Assembly: GCF_001570565.1 (NCBI RefSeq)
Contig: NZ_BBXE01000014.1
Span: 124,001-188,000 of the forward strand
Source of the DNA: Herbidospora yilanensis
GTDB taxonomy: Bacteria > Actinomycetota > Actinomycetes > Streptosporangiales > Streptosporangiaceae
Direction of reading: 5' to 3'
Length of the DNA: 64,000 bases
Shown here: in pieces, positions 15,328 through 24,466 of the stretch
Position numbering within the stretch: the stretch's first letter is position 1
How the letters are laid out: the number at the start of each line of letters is the position of its first letter
Position numbers and translations under genes: made by a program
The notes under the pieces: model-generated
Databases searched by the model: none
What the model was told of the DNA's origin: nothing
The model's input: the letters and a program-made list of their open reading frames with translations, nothing else

Positions 15328-16116
15328 TCACCCGCCAATGTCCCCGATTGTGAATCGCCGGTGCAGCAGGGCGGGCAGCGCCGTCCTGACCGCCTCCGTC
15401 CGGGCCGCGTCGATCACCCCGGCGCCCACGCCCGGCGCGGGGCCGAGACCCCTGGTCACCACGCCCATCGGGTCGACGAGCATGCTGTGCCCGACCCCGA
15501 ACCCGTCGGTGTGGGGCGGCTGGCCGACGGCGATGGTCCAGGTCGTGTTCTCGATCGCGCGGGCCCGGACCATGGTCGTCCAGTGGTCCTCCTTCAGCGG
15601 CCCGGCCGCCCACGCCGCGATCACCGCGAACACCTCGGCGCCCCGGTCGACCAGCTTCCGGAACAGCTCGGGGAACCGCACGTCGTAGCAGGTCGCCAGG
15701 CCCACCCGCAGCCCGGCCACCTCGGCCACGACCGGCTCGGGGCCGGGGCTGACGAACTCCGACTCCCGCGACCCGAACGAGTCGAACAGATGGATCTTCC
15801 GGTACGCCCCCTTCAGCGACCCGTCGGCGTCGACGGCGACCGCGGTGTTGGCGACGCGGCCCCCGTCGGGCTCCCAGACCCCGGCGATCACGGCGGTGCC
15901 GGACTCGCGGGCGGCCTCGCGGAGACCGGTGACGAACGGCCCGTCGAGCGGTTCGGCGACCTCGCCGATGTGGCGGCCGAACCGGCTCAGCGTGGCTTCG
16001 GGGAAGACGACCAGGTCGGCCTCCACCGAGGCCAGCGCCTCACGCACGGCCTCCAGGTTCTTCTTCGGCTCGTGGTCGATCGGGATCTGTCCCAGCGCTA
16101 CTACGGTCACCCGCAA
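15328..16116 (-). CDS. Nitrilase-superfamily amidohydrolase
   Basis: Carbon-nitrogen hydrolase (262 aa, usual size). The catalytic triad is complete: Glu40 in VVFPEAT, Lys107 in YRKIHLFD, Cys143 in ATCYDVRFPE. Sequence context resembles the omega-amidase/Nit branch, which hydrolyses deaminated glutamine or glutathione (alpha-ketoglutaramate type substrates); the precise substrate is inference. Start is TTG 16116 (AGG 7 nt upstream) or GTG 16110. The 5' end overlaps the DUF418 gene by ~77 bp on the same strand, so the two are cotranscribed. Confidence 0.9.
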   Translation of the reverse strand: MRVTVVALGQIPIDHEPKKNLEAVREALASVEADLVVFPEATLSRFGRHIGEVAEPLDGPFVTGLREAARESGTAVIAGVWEPDGGRVANTAVAVDADGSLKGAYRKIHLFDSFGSRESEFVSPGPEPVVAEVAGLRVGLATCYDVRFPELFRKLVDRGAEVFAVIAAWAAGPLKEDHWTTMVRARAIENTTWTIAVGQPPHTDGFGVGHSMLVDPMGVVTRGLGPAPGVGAGVIDAARTEAVRTALPALLHRRFTIGDIGG

Positions 16117-16930
16117 CAGTCTGCCTGTTGGGGACCACCTTCATCCAGGTGAGGCACCGCCAGACCCACTCCAGCGGGCCGTAGCGGAACCGCGAGAGCC
16201 ACCACGCGGAGAACCACCACTGGACGACCAGGGTCACCACCGTGACCACGACCACGGAGCGGAACGACTCGGCCCCGGCCGCGATGATCACGAAGGAGCT
16301 GGTGACGTAGTTGGTCAGCGCCATCCGCCCCAGCGGCTCGAACACCCGGGGGCTCAGCAGCAGGAAGCCCGACGCGTAGACCGCCGCCCCGGCCAGCGCC
16401 GAGGGGAACCCCTCGAAGGGGAAGAACACGACCGCCGCGCCCACGCTGATCAGGAACACCATCAGGCTCGGCTTCGGCCCGCCGTGGTCGACGCAGGCCA
16501 GGCCCAGCAGGAACAGGCCCGCGATGAGGATCCACGGGCTGCCCTGCACCACCGCCCAGGCCACCACGGCGGCCCCGAGCACCGGGTTGAGCCATTTCGG
16601 CAGGTAGCTCGCGGGCAGCAGGACGCCCACGCCGAGCAGGGCGTAGGGCAGCAGCACCTCGCCGGGCATCAGCCACCAGTGGCCCGCGCCGAACAGCGCC
16701 AGCACGGCCAGCCGCCGCAGCATGATCAGCCGGTCGTCGTGGGAGCGCAGGAACAGGGCGAAGCTCACGCCGAACAGGAACGAGAAGATCGGGTAGAACC
16801 GGCCCTCGACGAACCCCATGAACGCGGCGCCCTCTTCGGGGCGCGGGTCGACGTGCTGCCAGGTGTTCACGAGCATGATCCCGCAGACCGCGAACCCCCT
16901 GAGGGCGTCGAGCTCCCGGATCCTGGCCAT
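16040..16930 (-). CDS. DUF418/YeiB-like multi-pass membrane protein
   Basis: Integral membrane protein (296 aa) with about eight hydrophobic helices. The N-terminal motif RIRELDALRGFAVCGIMLVN is typical of the YeiB/DUF418 and related membrane acyltransferase families, and NTWQH with GRFYPIFSFLFGVSFALFL continues the pattern. The function is unknown in general. It is shorter than YeiB proteins of ~380 aa. The ATG has no ribosome-binding site; TACTCT 6 nt upstream suggests a leaderless mRNA. Its 3' end overlaps the nitrilase start. It is transcribed divergently from the aminotransferase across only 22 bp. Confidence 0.82.
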   Translation of the reverse strand: MARIRELDALRGFAVCGIMLVNTWQHVDPRPEEGAAFMGFVEGRFYPIFSFLFGVSFALFLRSHDDRLIMLRRLAVLALFGAGHWWLMPGEVLLPYALLGVGVLLPASYLPKWLNPVLGAAVVAWAVVQGSPWILIAGLFLLGLACVDHGGPKPSLMVFLISVGAAVVFFPFEGFPSALAGAAVYASGFLLLSPRVFEPLGRMALTNYVTSSFVIIAAGAESFRSVVVVTVVTLVVQWWFSAWWLSRFRYGPLEWVWRCLTWMKVVPNRQTVAGDRSSAGTDPDRPRAEEEPGGRA

Positions 16931-16936
16931 GCGAAC

Positions 16937-16946
16937 AGAGTAAATT
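16937..16946. promoter_or_regulatory. Overlapping divergent leaderless promoters
   Basis: Minus-strand TACTCT (16937-16942) lies 6 nt before ATG 16930, and plus-strand TAAATT (16941-16946) lies 6 nt before ATG 16953. The two -10 hexamers share 2 bp, so RNA polymerase can probably occupy only one direction at a time. Confidence 0.6.
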
Positions 16947-16952
16947 GTGCGG

Positions 16953-18107
16953 ATGCTAGTTGGACGTATGAGGGAATTCGGCCCGACGATTTTCGCCGAG
17001 ATGACGGCGCTGGCCGTCCGGACGGGCGCGATCAACCTGGGCCAGGGTTTCCCCGACGAGGACGGCCCCGCCGCGATGCTCGCCGTGGCGACCGAGGCGA
17101 TCCTGGGCGGCCGCAACCAGTACGCCCCCGGCATCGGCGTGCCCGAGCTCCGCCAGGCGATCTCCGAGCACGCCAAGGAGACCCAGGGCCTCTCCTACGA
17201 CCCCGACACCGAGATCCTGGTCACCGTCGGGGCGACCGAGGCCATCGCGGCGGCGGTCCTGGCCCTGGTCGAGCCGGGCGACGAGGTGATCGTCTTCGAG
17301 CCCTACTACGACTCCTACCCGGCCGCCGTCGCGCTGGCCGGGGGCACCCGCCGGGCGGTGCCGCTGCGCCCGGTCGACGGCCGCTTCACCTTCGACCCGG
17401 CCGACCTGCGGGCGACGCCGAAGACCCGGGCGATCATCGTCAACTCGCCCCACAACCCGACCGGCACCGTCTTCACGCCCGCCGAGCTGGAGACCATCGC
17501 GGCCTTCTGCCGCGACAACGACCTGATCGCCATCACCGACGAGGTCTACGAGCACCTGACCTTCGACGGTGTCCCGCACGTCTCACTGGCCACCCTCCCC
17601 GGCATGCGCGAGCGCACGGTCCGGATCTCCAGCGCCGGGAAGGCGTTCTCGGTGACCGGCTGGAAGACGGGGTGGATCTGTTCGACGCCCGAGCTGGTCA
17701 CGGCGGTGACGGCGGTGAAGCAGTTCCTGACCTTCACCTCGGCCGTGCCCTGGCAGCTCGCCGTCGCCCACGCGCTGCGCCACGAGCTCGGCTGGGTCGG
17801 CGGGCTGCGCGACCGGCTCCAGGCCAAGCGCGACCGGCTCTCGGCGGGGCTGGCCGGCGCCGGGTTCGAGGTGCTGAAGACGGCCGGGACCTATTTCGTG
17901 CAGACCGACATCCGGCCGCTGGGGCTGACCGACGGGCTGGAGCTGACCCGCCGGCTGCCCGAGCTGGCCGGGGTGGTGGCGATCCCGACGCAGGTCTTCT
18001 ACGACCACGCCGAGACCGGGCGCCCCTACGTCAGGTTCGCGTTCTGCAAGCGCGACGAGGTGATCGACGAGGCGGTCGGGCGGCTGGCGTCGCTGCGGCT
18101 GGGCTGA
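16953..18107 (+). CDS. PLP-dependent aminotransferase, class I/II
   Basis: Fold-type I aminotransferase (384 aa). The PLP lysine is Lys230 in SSAGKAFSVTGWKTGW, with SPHNPTG (Asn168) and ITDEVYEHL as cofactor contacts. The opening TIFAEMTALAVRTGAINLGQGFPD is characteristic of the kynurenine/glutamine/methionine aminotransferase branch. An omega-amidase-like nitrilase is encoded close by on the other strand; the two activities form the glutamine transaminase-omega-amidase route in other organisms. Start ATG 16953 is supported by the -10 spacing; GTG 16947 and ATG 16968 are alternatives. Confidence 0.92.
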   Translation: MLVGRMREFGPTIFAEMTALAVRTGAINLGQGFPDEDGPAAMLAVATEAILGGRNQYAPGIGVPELRQAISEHAKETQGLSYDPDTEILVTVGATEAIAAAVLALVEPGDEVIVFEPYYDSYPAAVALAGGTRRAVPLRPVDGRFTFDPADLRATPKTRAIIVNSPHNPTGTVFTPAELETIAAFCRDNDLIAITDEVYEHLTFDGVPHVSLATLPGMRERTVRISSAGKAFSVTGWKTGWICSTPELVTAVTAVKQFLTFTSAVPWQLAVAHALRHELGWVGGLRDRLQAKRDRLSAGLAGAGFEVLKTAGTYFVQTDIRPLGLTDGLELTRRLPELAGVVAIPTQVFYDHAETGRPYVRFAFCKRDEVIDEAVGRLASLRLG

Positions 18108-18197
18108 GCCGTCACGGAGAATGATCGGCTGTTAACAGGTGATGAGGATCACATTTCGGAGCCAGTTGGAACGATCCGCGAATGAGATGCTCAATAT

Positions 18198-19256
18198 GTG
18201 ACCCGCGCCTATACCTCTACCGTCAGTGATCCCTTCGACCGCGGCCATGAATTCGGGCAGGCGCACGGCGCCGACATCGCCCGCACCGTCGCCACCTACA
18301 CCGAGGTCTTCCGGCAGAAGGCGGGGGGGCGGCAGCCCGACCTGACCGAGCTCGGCAAACTCGGCATGAAGGCGATCGAGGCGTGGGCGCCCGACCTCGC
18401 CGAAGAGATCACGGGAATGGCGGAAGGCGCCCGTCTCCCCGTGACCGACCTCGCCGCCGTCAACGCCCGGACCGAGATCCTGTCCTACCTGGGCGGCGCG
18501 CGGGAGAGCGAGTGCTCCGCGGTCGTCCTGCTCGGCGACGACGAGGACGCCGCGCCCGTGGCCGTGCAGACGTGGGACTGGATGCGCCAGATGGCGGCCG
18601 GCTGGCTCGTCTGGACCATCCCGTTCCCCGACGGCCGCGTGACCACGACCCTCACCGAATACGGCGTCGTCGGCAAGATCGGCGTCAACGGCAGCGGCCT
18701 GGGCCTGCTGTTCACCCGCCTCCACCACGACGACGACGGCGCCGACGGGATCGGCCTGCCGGTCCACGTGGCCGCCCGCCGGGTCCTCGACGAGTGCGAC
18801 ACGGTGACCTCGGCCGCCTACACCCTCACCACGGCCCCCGTCACGGCCTCCTCGTCGCTGAACCTGGTCTCCCACGGCCCCGCCGGAAACGCGGCCGTGA
18901 CCTGCGAACTCCACCCGGGCGGACCGGGGTGGACCGTTCCCGAGGACGACGGCATGCTCGTCCACACCAACCACTTCCTCGACCCGCGCGTGGTGCCCAG
19001 CGACCCCTATCCGCGCCTGCACCCGGGCACCCTCATCCGCCGCGACCAGTTGCGGCGCGGCCTGCGCCGGCACACCGCCAGGCCCGACGCGGCGACCGTC
19101 CGCAAGGTGATGGCCCGGCACGCCGGCGGCGTCTGCCACCACACCGAGCCCGGCCACGACGACGACCACATCACCCTGGCGACGGTCGAGCTCGACCTGA
19201 AGAACGGCGAGGTGCGGGCCACCGAGGGCGGGCCGTGCGGCCGGCGCACTTGGTGA
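18198..19256 (+). CDS. C45 autoproteolytic acyltransferase/hydrolase
   Basis: Peptidase family C45 (acyl-CoA:6-aminopenicillanate acyltransferase-like), 352 aa. These are Ntn hydrolases that cut themselves before a cysteine. The likely new N-terminus is Cys106 in ARESECSAVVL, followed by WDWMRQ, as in the family. They act on amide bonds of small N-acylated molecules. No signal peptide, so cytoplasmic. GTG start; a near-consensus GATGCT sits 6 nt upstream and no ribosome-binding site was seen. It precedes carbamate kinase by 76 bp on the same strand. Natural penicillin acylation is not implied. Confidence 0.85.
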   Translation: MTRAYTSTVSDPFDRGHEFGQAHGADIARTVATYTEVFRQKAGGRQPDLTELGKLGMKAIEAWAPDLAEEITGMAEGARLPVTDLAAVNARTEILSYLGGARESECSAVVLLGDDEDAAPVAVQTWDWMRQMAAGWLVWTIPFPDGRVTTTLTEYGVVGKIGVNGSGLGLLFTRLHHDDDGADGIGLPVHVAARRVLDECDTVTSAAYTLTTAPVTASSSLNLVSHGPAGNAAVTCELHPGGPGWTVPEDDGMLVHTNHFLDPRVVPSDPYPRLHPGTLIRRDQLRRGLRRHTARPDAATVRKVMARHAGGVCHHTEPGHDDDHITLATVELDLKNGEVRATEGGPCGRRTW

Positions 19257-19320
19257 ATATTGCCCAGGGTCATGACCTTCGACGGCGAGAGTCGCCAATG
19301 CCGGGGAGATGGGCGGCGGA

Positions 19321-19326
19321 TAGTTT
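19321..19326 (+). promoter_or_regulatory. -10 element TAGTTT of a leaderless promoter
   Basis: Hexamer 6 nt before GTG 19333 of arcC; the other GTG at 19331 is out of frame. No ribosome-binding site. Confidence 0.55.
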
Positions 19327-19332
19327 CGCCGT

Positions 19333-20253
19333 GTGACGGGTGAGCGTGTCCTGATCGCCCTCGGCGGCAACGCGATGACCGCGCCGGACGGCTCCGCCGC
19401 CCCGGCCGACCAGAAGCGCGCGATCGAGCGCGCCATGACCCACGTCGCCGACCTGATCGGCCAGGGCCACCGGGTGGCGATCACCCACGGCAACGGCCCC
19501 CAGGTCGGCAACATCCTGCTGAAGAACCAGCTCACCGCCCACGTGGTCCCGCCGGTGCCGCTCGACTGGTGCGGCGCCCAGACCCAGGGCACCCTCGGCT
19601 CGCTGATCATGAACGCGCTCGACCCGATTCCGGCGGCGACCGTGGTCACCCGCACCCTCGTCGACCCCGGCGACCCCGCCTTCGACGACCCCGTCAAGCC
19701 GATCGGGCAGTACTTCTCGGTCGTGGAGGCGCGGCGCTTCCAGGCGCTCGGCCAGACGTGGCGGGAGTTCGAGCGCGGCTGGCGCCGGGTGGTGGCCTCG
19801 CCGCGCCCGGTGGAGATCCTCGACGCGGCCCCCGCCGTGGCGCTGATGGTGGCCGGTTACACGGTCGTCGCGGCGGGTGGCGGGGGAGTGCCGGTCGTCC
19901 GGCACGCCGACGGCGGGCTCCACGGCGTGGAGGCGGTGATCGACAAGGACCACGCGGCCTGCGCCCTGGCCCAGGCGGTCGGCGCGGACATCCTGGTCAT
20001 CGCGACCGACGTCCCGCACGCCATCGCCGGATACGGCACCCCCGCAGCCCGCCCGATCGGGGGCGTGACGCCGAAGGAGATGCGGGTACTCCAGGCCGAA
20101 GGGCATTTCGCCAGCGGCAGCATGGGCCCGAAGGTCGAGGCCGCGCTGCGTTTCGTCGAGGAGGGCGGCGCCAAGGCAGTGATCACGTCACTGGACAACA
20201 TCGCCGCCGCCATTTCAGGAAATATCGGTACAACGGTTAACCGGGAGAGTTAG
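19333..20253 (+). CDS. arcC: Carbamate kinase
   Basis: Carbamate kinase (306 aa). It interconverts carbamoyl phosphate plus ADP with carbamate plus ATP, and in catabolism yields ATP. Signatures: ALGGNAM at the N-terminus, ITHGNGPQVGN, and VIDKDHAACALAQAVGADILVI near the end. All of the amino acid kinase fold is present. GTG 19333 is fixed by the TAGTTT hexamer 6 nt before it. The next gene starts immediately after the stop codon (TAG-ATG), so it forms an operon with a ring-opening amidohydrolase rather than with arginine deiminase genes, which are absent here. Confidence 0.94.
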   Translation: MTGERVLIALGGNAMTAPDGSAAPADQKRAIERAMTHVADLIGQGHRVAITHGNGPQVGNILLKNQLTAHVVPPVPLDWCGAQTQGTLGSLIMNALDPIPAATVVTRTLVDPGDPAFDDPVKPIGQYFSVVEARRFQALGQTWREFERGWRRVVASPRPVEILDAAPAVALMVAGYTVVAAGGGGVPVVRHADGGLHGVEAVIDKDHAACALAQAVGADILVIATDVPHAIAGYGTPAARPIGGVTPKEMRVLQAEGHFASGSMGPKVEAALRFVEEGGAKAVITSLDNIAAAISGNIGTTVNRES

Positions 20254-21351
20254 ATGCCGGACCCCATCGAGGTACGCAAGGTCGCCATCGAGAGCGTGAC
20301 CGACGCCTCCGGGCTCGCGAAGCTGATCGACGACGGCGTGATCGAGGCCGCCCGCGTGCTGGCCGTCATCGGCAAGACCGAGGGCAACGGCGGCGTCAAC
20401 GACTACACCCGCATCCTGGCCGACCGCGCCTTCCGCGAGATCCTGGCGAGCCGGGGCCACCCGTCGCCCGAGAGCGTGCCGCTGGTCTGGTCGGGCGGCA
20501 CCGACGGCGTCCTGTCGCCGCACGCGACGATCTTCGCCACCGTCGACCCGGCGTCCGCGCCGCAGAGCGACGAACCCAGGCTGAGCGTGGGCATCGCGAT
20601 GAGTGAGGTCATCCTCCCCGAGGACATCGGCCGCCCGGCCATGGTCGAGAAGGTCGCGGCCGGCGTCCGCGAGGCGATGAAGATCGCCGGCATCGACGAC
20701 CCGCGCGACGTCCACTACGTGCAGACCAAGACCCCGCTGCTCACCCTGTCGACCATCAACGACGCCAAGTCGCGCGGCCACGACGTGATCACCGAGGACA
20801 CCGGCCCGTCGATGGACATCTCCAACTCCACCACCGCCCTCGGCATCGCCGTGGCCCTGGGCGAGATCGAGATGCCGGCCGCCGACCAGATCCACCGCGA
20901 CCTGTCGCTCTACTCCTCGGTCGCCTCGTGTTCGAGCGGCGTCGAACTCGACGTGGCCCAGATCGTGGTCGTGGGCAACGTGCGCGGCATCGGCGGCCGC
21001 TACCGCGCCGGCCACTCGGTCATGAAGGACGCGCTCGACACCGACGGCATCTGGGCGGCCATCCGCGACGCGGGCATCGACCTGCCCGACCGCCCCCACC
21101 CCAGCGACCTGGGCGGCCGTCTGGTCAACCTGTTCATGAAGTGCGAGGCCGACCCGACGGGCAGCGTGCGCGGCCGCCGCAACATCATGCTCGACGACAG
21201 CGACGTCCACTGGCACCGCCAGATCAAGGCGACCGTGGGCGGCGTCGCGGCCAGCGTGACCGGCGACCCGGCCGTCTTCGTCAGCGTCGCGGCCGTCCAC
21301 CAGGGCCCCAGCGGCGGCGGCCCCGTCATCGCCATCGCCGATCTGGGCTGA
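20254..21351 (+). CDS. Ring-opening amidohydrolase (cyanuric acid hydrolase/barbiturase)
   Basis: Member of the AtzD/TrzD/barbiturase family (365 aa), whose threefold-repeated fold uses Ser-Lys pairs to open cyclic amides. Family-like stretches are [25 protein letters not shown] and [16 protein letters not shown], one per repeat region. The substrate is either cyanuric acid (giving carboxybiuret) or barbiturate (giving ureidomalonate); sequence by eye does not decide. The ATG directly follows the arcC stop and has GGGAGAG upstream. Downstream breakdown of either product can release carbamate or ammonia and CO2, which gives a reason for the carbamate kinase partner. Confidence 0.88.
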   Translation: MPDPIEVRKVAIESVTDASGLAKLIDDGVIEAARVLAVIGKTEGNGGVNDYTRILADRAFREILASRGHPSPESVPLVWSGGTDGVLSPHATIFATVDPASAPQSDEPRLSVGIAMSEVILPEDIGRPAMVEKVAAGVREAMKIAGIDDPRDVHYVQTKTPLLTLSTINDAKSRGHDVITEDTGPSMDISNSTTALGIAVALGEIEMPAADQIHRDLSLYSSVASCSSGVELDVAQIVVVGNVRGIGGRYRAGHSVMKDALDTDGIWAAIRDAGIDLPDRPHPSDLGGRLVNLFMKCEADPTGSVRGRRNIMLDDSDVHWHRQIKATVGGVAASVTGDPAVFVSVAAVHQGPSGGGPVIAIADLG

Positions 21352-21368
21352 TCTCCGTCACATTCAAG

Positions 21369-21392
21369 ACGGCTCCGTTACGGCGGAGCCGT
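21369..21392 (+). terminator. Terminator hairpin of the arcC operon
   Basis: Nine-bp perfect stem ACGGCTCCG with its complement and a 6-nt loop, 17 nt after the stop codon. Confidence 0.6.
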
Positions 21393-21447
21393 AAGGGAGG
21401 AAAGCTCTGGCTCCTCGCCGAATCCGGGCCGGGTATCCTCGCCCTTC

Positions 21448-21993
21448 GTGCCTTCGATTCCGCAGCCCCTGGTGCCCGACGACGACGGGCGGGCCGACGC
21501 CGCGCTGGCCGGGACGCTGGCGCGCTTCCAGACCGGAGACGCCACCGTCGCCGACGTCCTGACCGCCCTCGGGCCCGCCCGGCTGCTCGTGCCCGTCGTG
21601 GCGCTGCTGACCGAGGCCGAGGTCGGCGAAGACGGGCTCAAGCGGGAGAAGGAGAGCGAGATGGCCCTCCCCAAGCTCGTCGGGCAGGACGGGCGGATGG
21701 CCGTGCTCGCGTTCACCGGAGTCGAGGCGCTCGCCCGGTGGCGGGCCGACGCGCGGCCCATCCAGGCATCCGCCTCCCAGGTGTGCAAGGCGGCCGTGCA
21801 CGAGCAGGCCGCGGCCGTCGTCATCGACGTCGCGGGGCCGGCGCCGTTCGCGGTCGAGGGGTCCATGCTCCACGCCATGGCCGCCATCGAGGACGCCGCC
21901 GCGCGCCGGAACCTCGACGTCGACGTGCCGGGGGTGACGGTGGCCCGCTTCGAGGCCGCGCCGCCGAAGAAGAGGAGCTGGTGGCGGCGGTAG
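21448..21993 (+). CDS. SseB-family protein
   Basis: SseB N-terminal domain protein (181 aa). Markers are ARLLVPVVALLTEAE, MALPKLVGQDGRMAVLAFTGVEAL and the segment RPIQASASQVCKAAVHEQA. Such proteins are common in actinobacteria next to aromatic amino acid genes and are of unknown function. It ends in a basic tail (KKRSWWRR). GTG start; TATCCT lies 8 nt upstream (21434-21439), so the transcript probably has little or no leader. Soluble, no signal peptide. Confidence 0.85.
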   Translation: MPSIPQPLVPDDDGRADAALAGTLARFQTGDATVADVLTALGPARLLVPVVALLTEAEVGEDGLKREKESEMALPKLVGQDGRMAVLAFTGVEALARWRADARPIQASASQVCKAAVHEQAAAVVIDVAGPAPFAVEGSMLHAMAAIEDAAARRNLDVDVPGVTVARFEAAPPKKRSWWRR

Positions 21994-22044
21994 GGATTTC
22001 CACACCCGTAACACGCATCGGGGCCGCGCGCGCCGAGGAGGGGT

Positions 22045-22050
22045 TAGGGT
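22045..22050 (+). promoter_or_regulatory. -10 element TAGGGT of a leaderless promoter
   Basis: Hexamer 7 nt before GTG 22058 of the prepilin peptidase gene. No ribosome-binding site. Confidence 0.55.
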
Positions 22051-22057
22051 CGGCCGC

Positions 22058-22717
22058 GTGTTGTCTTGGGGGCTGCTCGCGCTGCTCGGCGTGGTCGCCG
22101 GGCGCTACGCGCGCGAGCTCGCGGGAGGGTTCGTGCCCGAGCCCGACGACACGCGCAAGGAGGCGCGGGCGGCGTTGCGCCACGCCTTCGGGGTGGTGCC
22201 CGCGCCGCGCCGGCCCTTTGTCGTCGAGGGGGTCACGGGGCTGCTGTTCGGGGTCCTCGCGTGGCGACATGCCCCCACGCCCGAGCTGATCCCGGCGCTG
22301 CTGATGGCCGCCTGGGCCGGAGTGGTGCTCACGCTGACCGACCTGCGCACGTGGCGGCTGCCCGACGTCGTGACGCTGCCCGCCTATCCCGTTCTGCTGG
22401 CCGCCCTCGCCCCCACCGGGCGGCTGATGGTCGCCACCGCGTGCGGGCTGGCCATGGCCGGGATCTATCTCATTCTGTGGTTCGGGCGGCCCTCGGGGCT
22501 CGGGTTCGGCGACGTGAAGCTCGCCGGGCTCGTCGGGCTGGTCGCCGGAGCGGTCAGCGTCGACGCCGCCATCATCGCCGGGGTGGGCGGGCAACTGCTC
22601 GGCGGGCTCTGGGCATTAGGGCTGCTCATCACCCGGAAAGGCACCCGGACCAGCGAGTTCCCCTTTGGTCCCGCTATGATCGCGGGCGCGCTGGCGGCTC
22701 TGCTGGCGGGAGCTTAA
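22058..22717 (+). CDS. Prepilin peptidase (A24 family)
   Basis: Aspartic membrane peptidase (219 aa) of the type IV prepilin peptidase family. The two catalytic aspartates are Asp95 in [13 protein letters not shown] and Asp152 in the GFGD motif. There are about six membrane helices. The N-terminal cysteine-rich methylase domain of full-length PilD is missing, so it should cleave leader peptides without methylating them, as in many actinobacterial Tad/Flp systems. No pilin or Tad gene is in the window. It lies just before aroC, probably as the first gene of that cluster. Confidence 0.9.
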   Translation: MLSWGLLALLGVVAGRYARELAGGFVPEPDDTRKEARAALRHAFGVVPAPRRPFVVEGVTGLLFGVLAWRHAPTPELIPALLMAAWAGVVLTLTDLRTWRLPDVVTLPAYPVLLAALAPTGRLMVATACGLAMAGIYLILWFGRPSGLGFGDVKLAGLVGLVAGAVSVDAAIIAGVGGQLLGGLWALGLLITRKGTRTSEFPFGPAMIAGALAALLAGA

Positions 22718-22742
22718 CCGCACATCTGAAAGACTTGGTCCC

Positions 22743-23921
22743 ATGCTGCGCTGGTTGACCGCCGGGGAGTCCCACGGCCCCGAACTCATCGCGATCCTCG
22801 AGGGGCTGCCCGCCGGGGTCGAGATCACCACATCCGAGCTCGAAGAGGCGCTGCGCCGCCGGCGTCTCGGCTACGGGCGCGGCGCCCGCATGAAGTTCGA
22901 GCAAGACGAACTGACCATCTCGGGCGGCGTCCGCCACGGCCGCACGCTCGGCTCGCCGGTCGCCATCCGCGTCGGCAACACCGAGTGGCCCAAGTGGGAG
23001 CAGGTGATGGCGGCCGACCCGGTCGACCCCGCCGTCCTCGAAGGGCTCGCCCGCAACGCGCCCAGGTCGCGGCCCCGCCCGGGCCACGCCGACCTCGCCG
23101 GCATGCAGAAATACGGCTTCGACGACGCCCGGCCCGTCCTCGACCGGGCCAGCGCCCGTGAGACGGCCGCCCGCGTGGCGCTCGGCCAGGTCGCCAAGAA
23201 CTTCCTCAAGCAGGCCCTCGGCGTCGAGATCGTCAGCCACGTCGTGTCGATCGGGTCGGCCGTGACCCCGTCGGCCGAGCTGCCGGCCCCCGCCGACCTG
23301 GCCCGCATCGACGACGACCCGGTCCGCTGCTTCGACCCCGAGGGCAGCGCCGCGATGGTCGCCGAGATCGACAAGGCCCACAAGGAGGGCGACACCCTCG
23401 GCGGCGTCGTCGAGGTCGTCGCCTACGGCCTGCCGCCGGGCCTCGGCAGCTACACCCACTGGGACCGCCGCCTCGACGCGCGCCTGGCCGCCGCCCTCAT
23501 GGGCATCCAGGCGATCAAGGGCGTCGGCGTCGGCGACGGCTTCGAGACCGCCCGGCGTCCCGGGTCGCGCGCCCACGACGAGATCGAGAACACCGAGAAC
23601 GGCGTCCGGCGGGTCACCAACCGGGCCGGCGGCGTCGAGGGCGGCATGACCAACGGCGAGCCGCTGCGGGTCAGCGCCGCAATGAAGCCGATCTCGACCG
23701 TGCCGCGGGCGCTGGCCACCATCGACGTGGTCACCGGAGAGGCCGCCAAGGCCCACCACGAGCGCTCCGACGTGTGCGCCGTGCCGGCTGCCGCGATCGT
23801 CGCCGAGGCCATGGTCGCGCTGGTGCTGGCCGACGCCGCCGTCGAGAAGTTCGGCGGCGACTCCGTCGAGGAGGTGGCCCGCAACGTCTCCGGCTACCTG
23901 TCCTCGCTGATCATCAAGTAG
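22743..23921 (+). CDS. aroC: Chorismate synthase
   Basis: Last enzyme of the shikimate pathway: FMN-dependent elimination of phosphate from 5-enolpyruvylshikimate 3-phosphate to give chorismate (392 aa). Signatures are [20 protein letters not shown] at the start, [13 protein letters not shown], and [20 protein letters not shown] near residue 300. The conserved segment [14 protein letters not shown] is present. ATG start with AAGACT 7 nt upstream and no ribosome-binding site, so it may be leaderless from a weak promoter or be read from the upstream gene. aroK follows after 11 bp. Confidence 0.97.
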   Translation: MLRWLTAGESHGPELIAILEGLPAGVEITTSELEEALRRRRLGYGRGARMKFEQDELTISGGVRHGRTLGSPVAIRVGNTEWPKWEQVMAADPVDPAVLEGLARNAPRSRPRPGHADLAGMQKYGFDDARPVLDRASARETAARVALGQVAKNFLKQALGVEIVSHVVSIGSAVTPSAELPAPADLARIDDDPVRCFDPEGSAAMVAEIDKAHKEGDTLGGVVEVVAYGLPPGLGSYTHWDRRLDARLAAALMGIQAIKGVGVGDGFETARRPGSRAHDEIENTENGVRRVTNRAGGVEGGMTNGEPLRVSAAMKPISTVPRALATIDVVTGEAAKAHHERSDVCAVPAAAIVAEAMVALVLADAAVEKFGGDSVEEVARNVSGYLSSLIIK

Positions 23922-23932
23922 GGGGAGCGACC

Positions 23933-24466
23933 ATGCCTGTCGTGGTGCTGATCGGCCCGCCGGGGTCCGGCAAGTCGACCACCGGCGAGTTCCTGGCCGA
24001 ACGCCTCGGCGTCGGCTTCCGCGACACCGACGCCGACGTCGAGCAGGTCGCGGGCAAGCCGATCGGCGACATCTTCGTCGAAGACGGCGAAGAGGCCTTC
24101 CGCGCGCTTGAGGCCGCGGCCGTCCGGGCCGCCCTCGACGAGCACGAGGGCGTGCTGGCGCTCGGCGGCGGCGCCATCCTCGACCCGGCCACGCGCGAAC
24201 TGCTCGCCGGCCACACCGTGGTCTACCTGAAGGTCGGCCTCGACCAGGCGGTCAGGCGCGTCGGCCTGGCCTCGGCCCGCCCGCTGCTGGTCCTCAACCC
24301 GCGCAGCCAGCTCCGCAAGCTGATGGAGGAACGCCGCCCGCTCTACGAGGGCCTCGCGGTCCTCACCGTCGCCACCGACGACCTGGAGGCCGACGTGGTG
24401 GCCGACGCTGTGGCCGACGCTGTGGCCGACCAGATCCGGGCCGAGCCGAAGCCGGAGTCCGAGTGA
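23933..24466 (+). CDS. aroK: Shikimate kinase
   Basis: Phosphorylates shikimate at O3 with ATP (177 aa). P-loop GPPGSGKST at residues ~8-16; DTDADVE is the shikimate-binding Dx[11 protein letters not shown] and the lid sequence near [16 protein letters not shown] complete the fold. GGGGGAG ribosome-binding site 5 nt upstream of ATG. Near the C-terminus a 12-bp unit (GTGGCCGACGCT) is repeated almost three times (24398-24430), giving [11 protein letters not shown]. The stop overlaps the aroB start as GTGA. Confidence 0.96.
   Translation: MPVVVLIGPPGSGKSTTGEFLAERLGVGFRDTDADVEQVAGKPIGDIFVEDGEEAFRALEAAAVRAALDEHEGVLALGGGAILDPATRELLAGHTVVYLKVGLDQAVRRVGLASARPLLVLNPRSQLRKLMEERRPLYEGLAVLTVATDDLEADVVADAVADAVADQIRAEPKPESE
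24398..24430 (+). repeat. Short 12-bp tandem repeat inside aroK
   Basis: 2.75 copies of GTGGCCGACGCT that extend the C-terminal helix of shikimate kinase. Probably slippage-derived length variation, outside the catalytic core. Confidence 0.8.

Noticed and set aside
18198-19256. Penicillin biosynthesis acyltransferase
   Set aside because: Shared C45 fold only; no beta-lactam genes are nearby and the family is broad.
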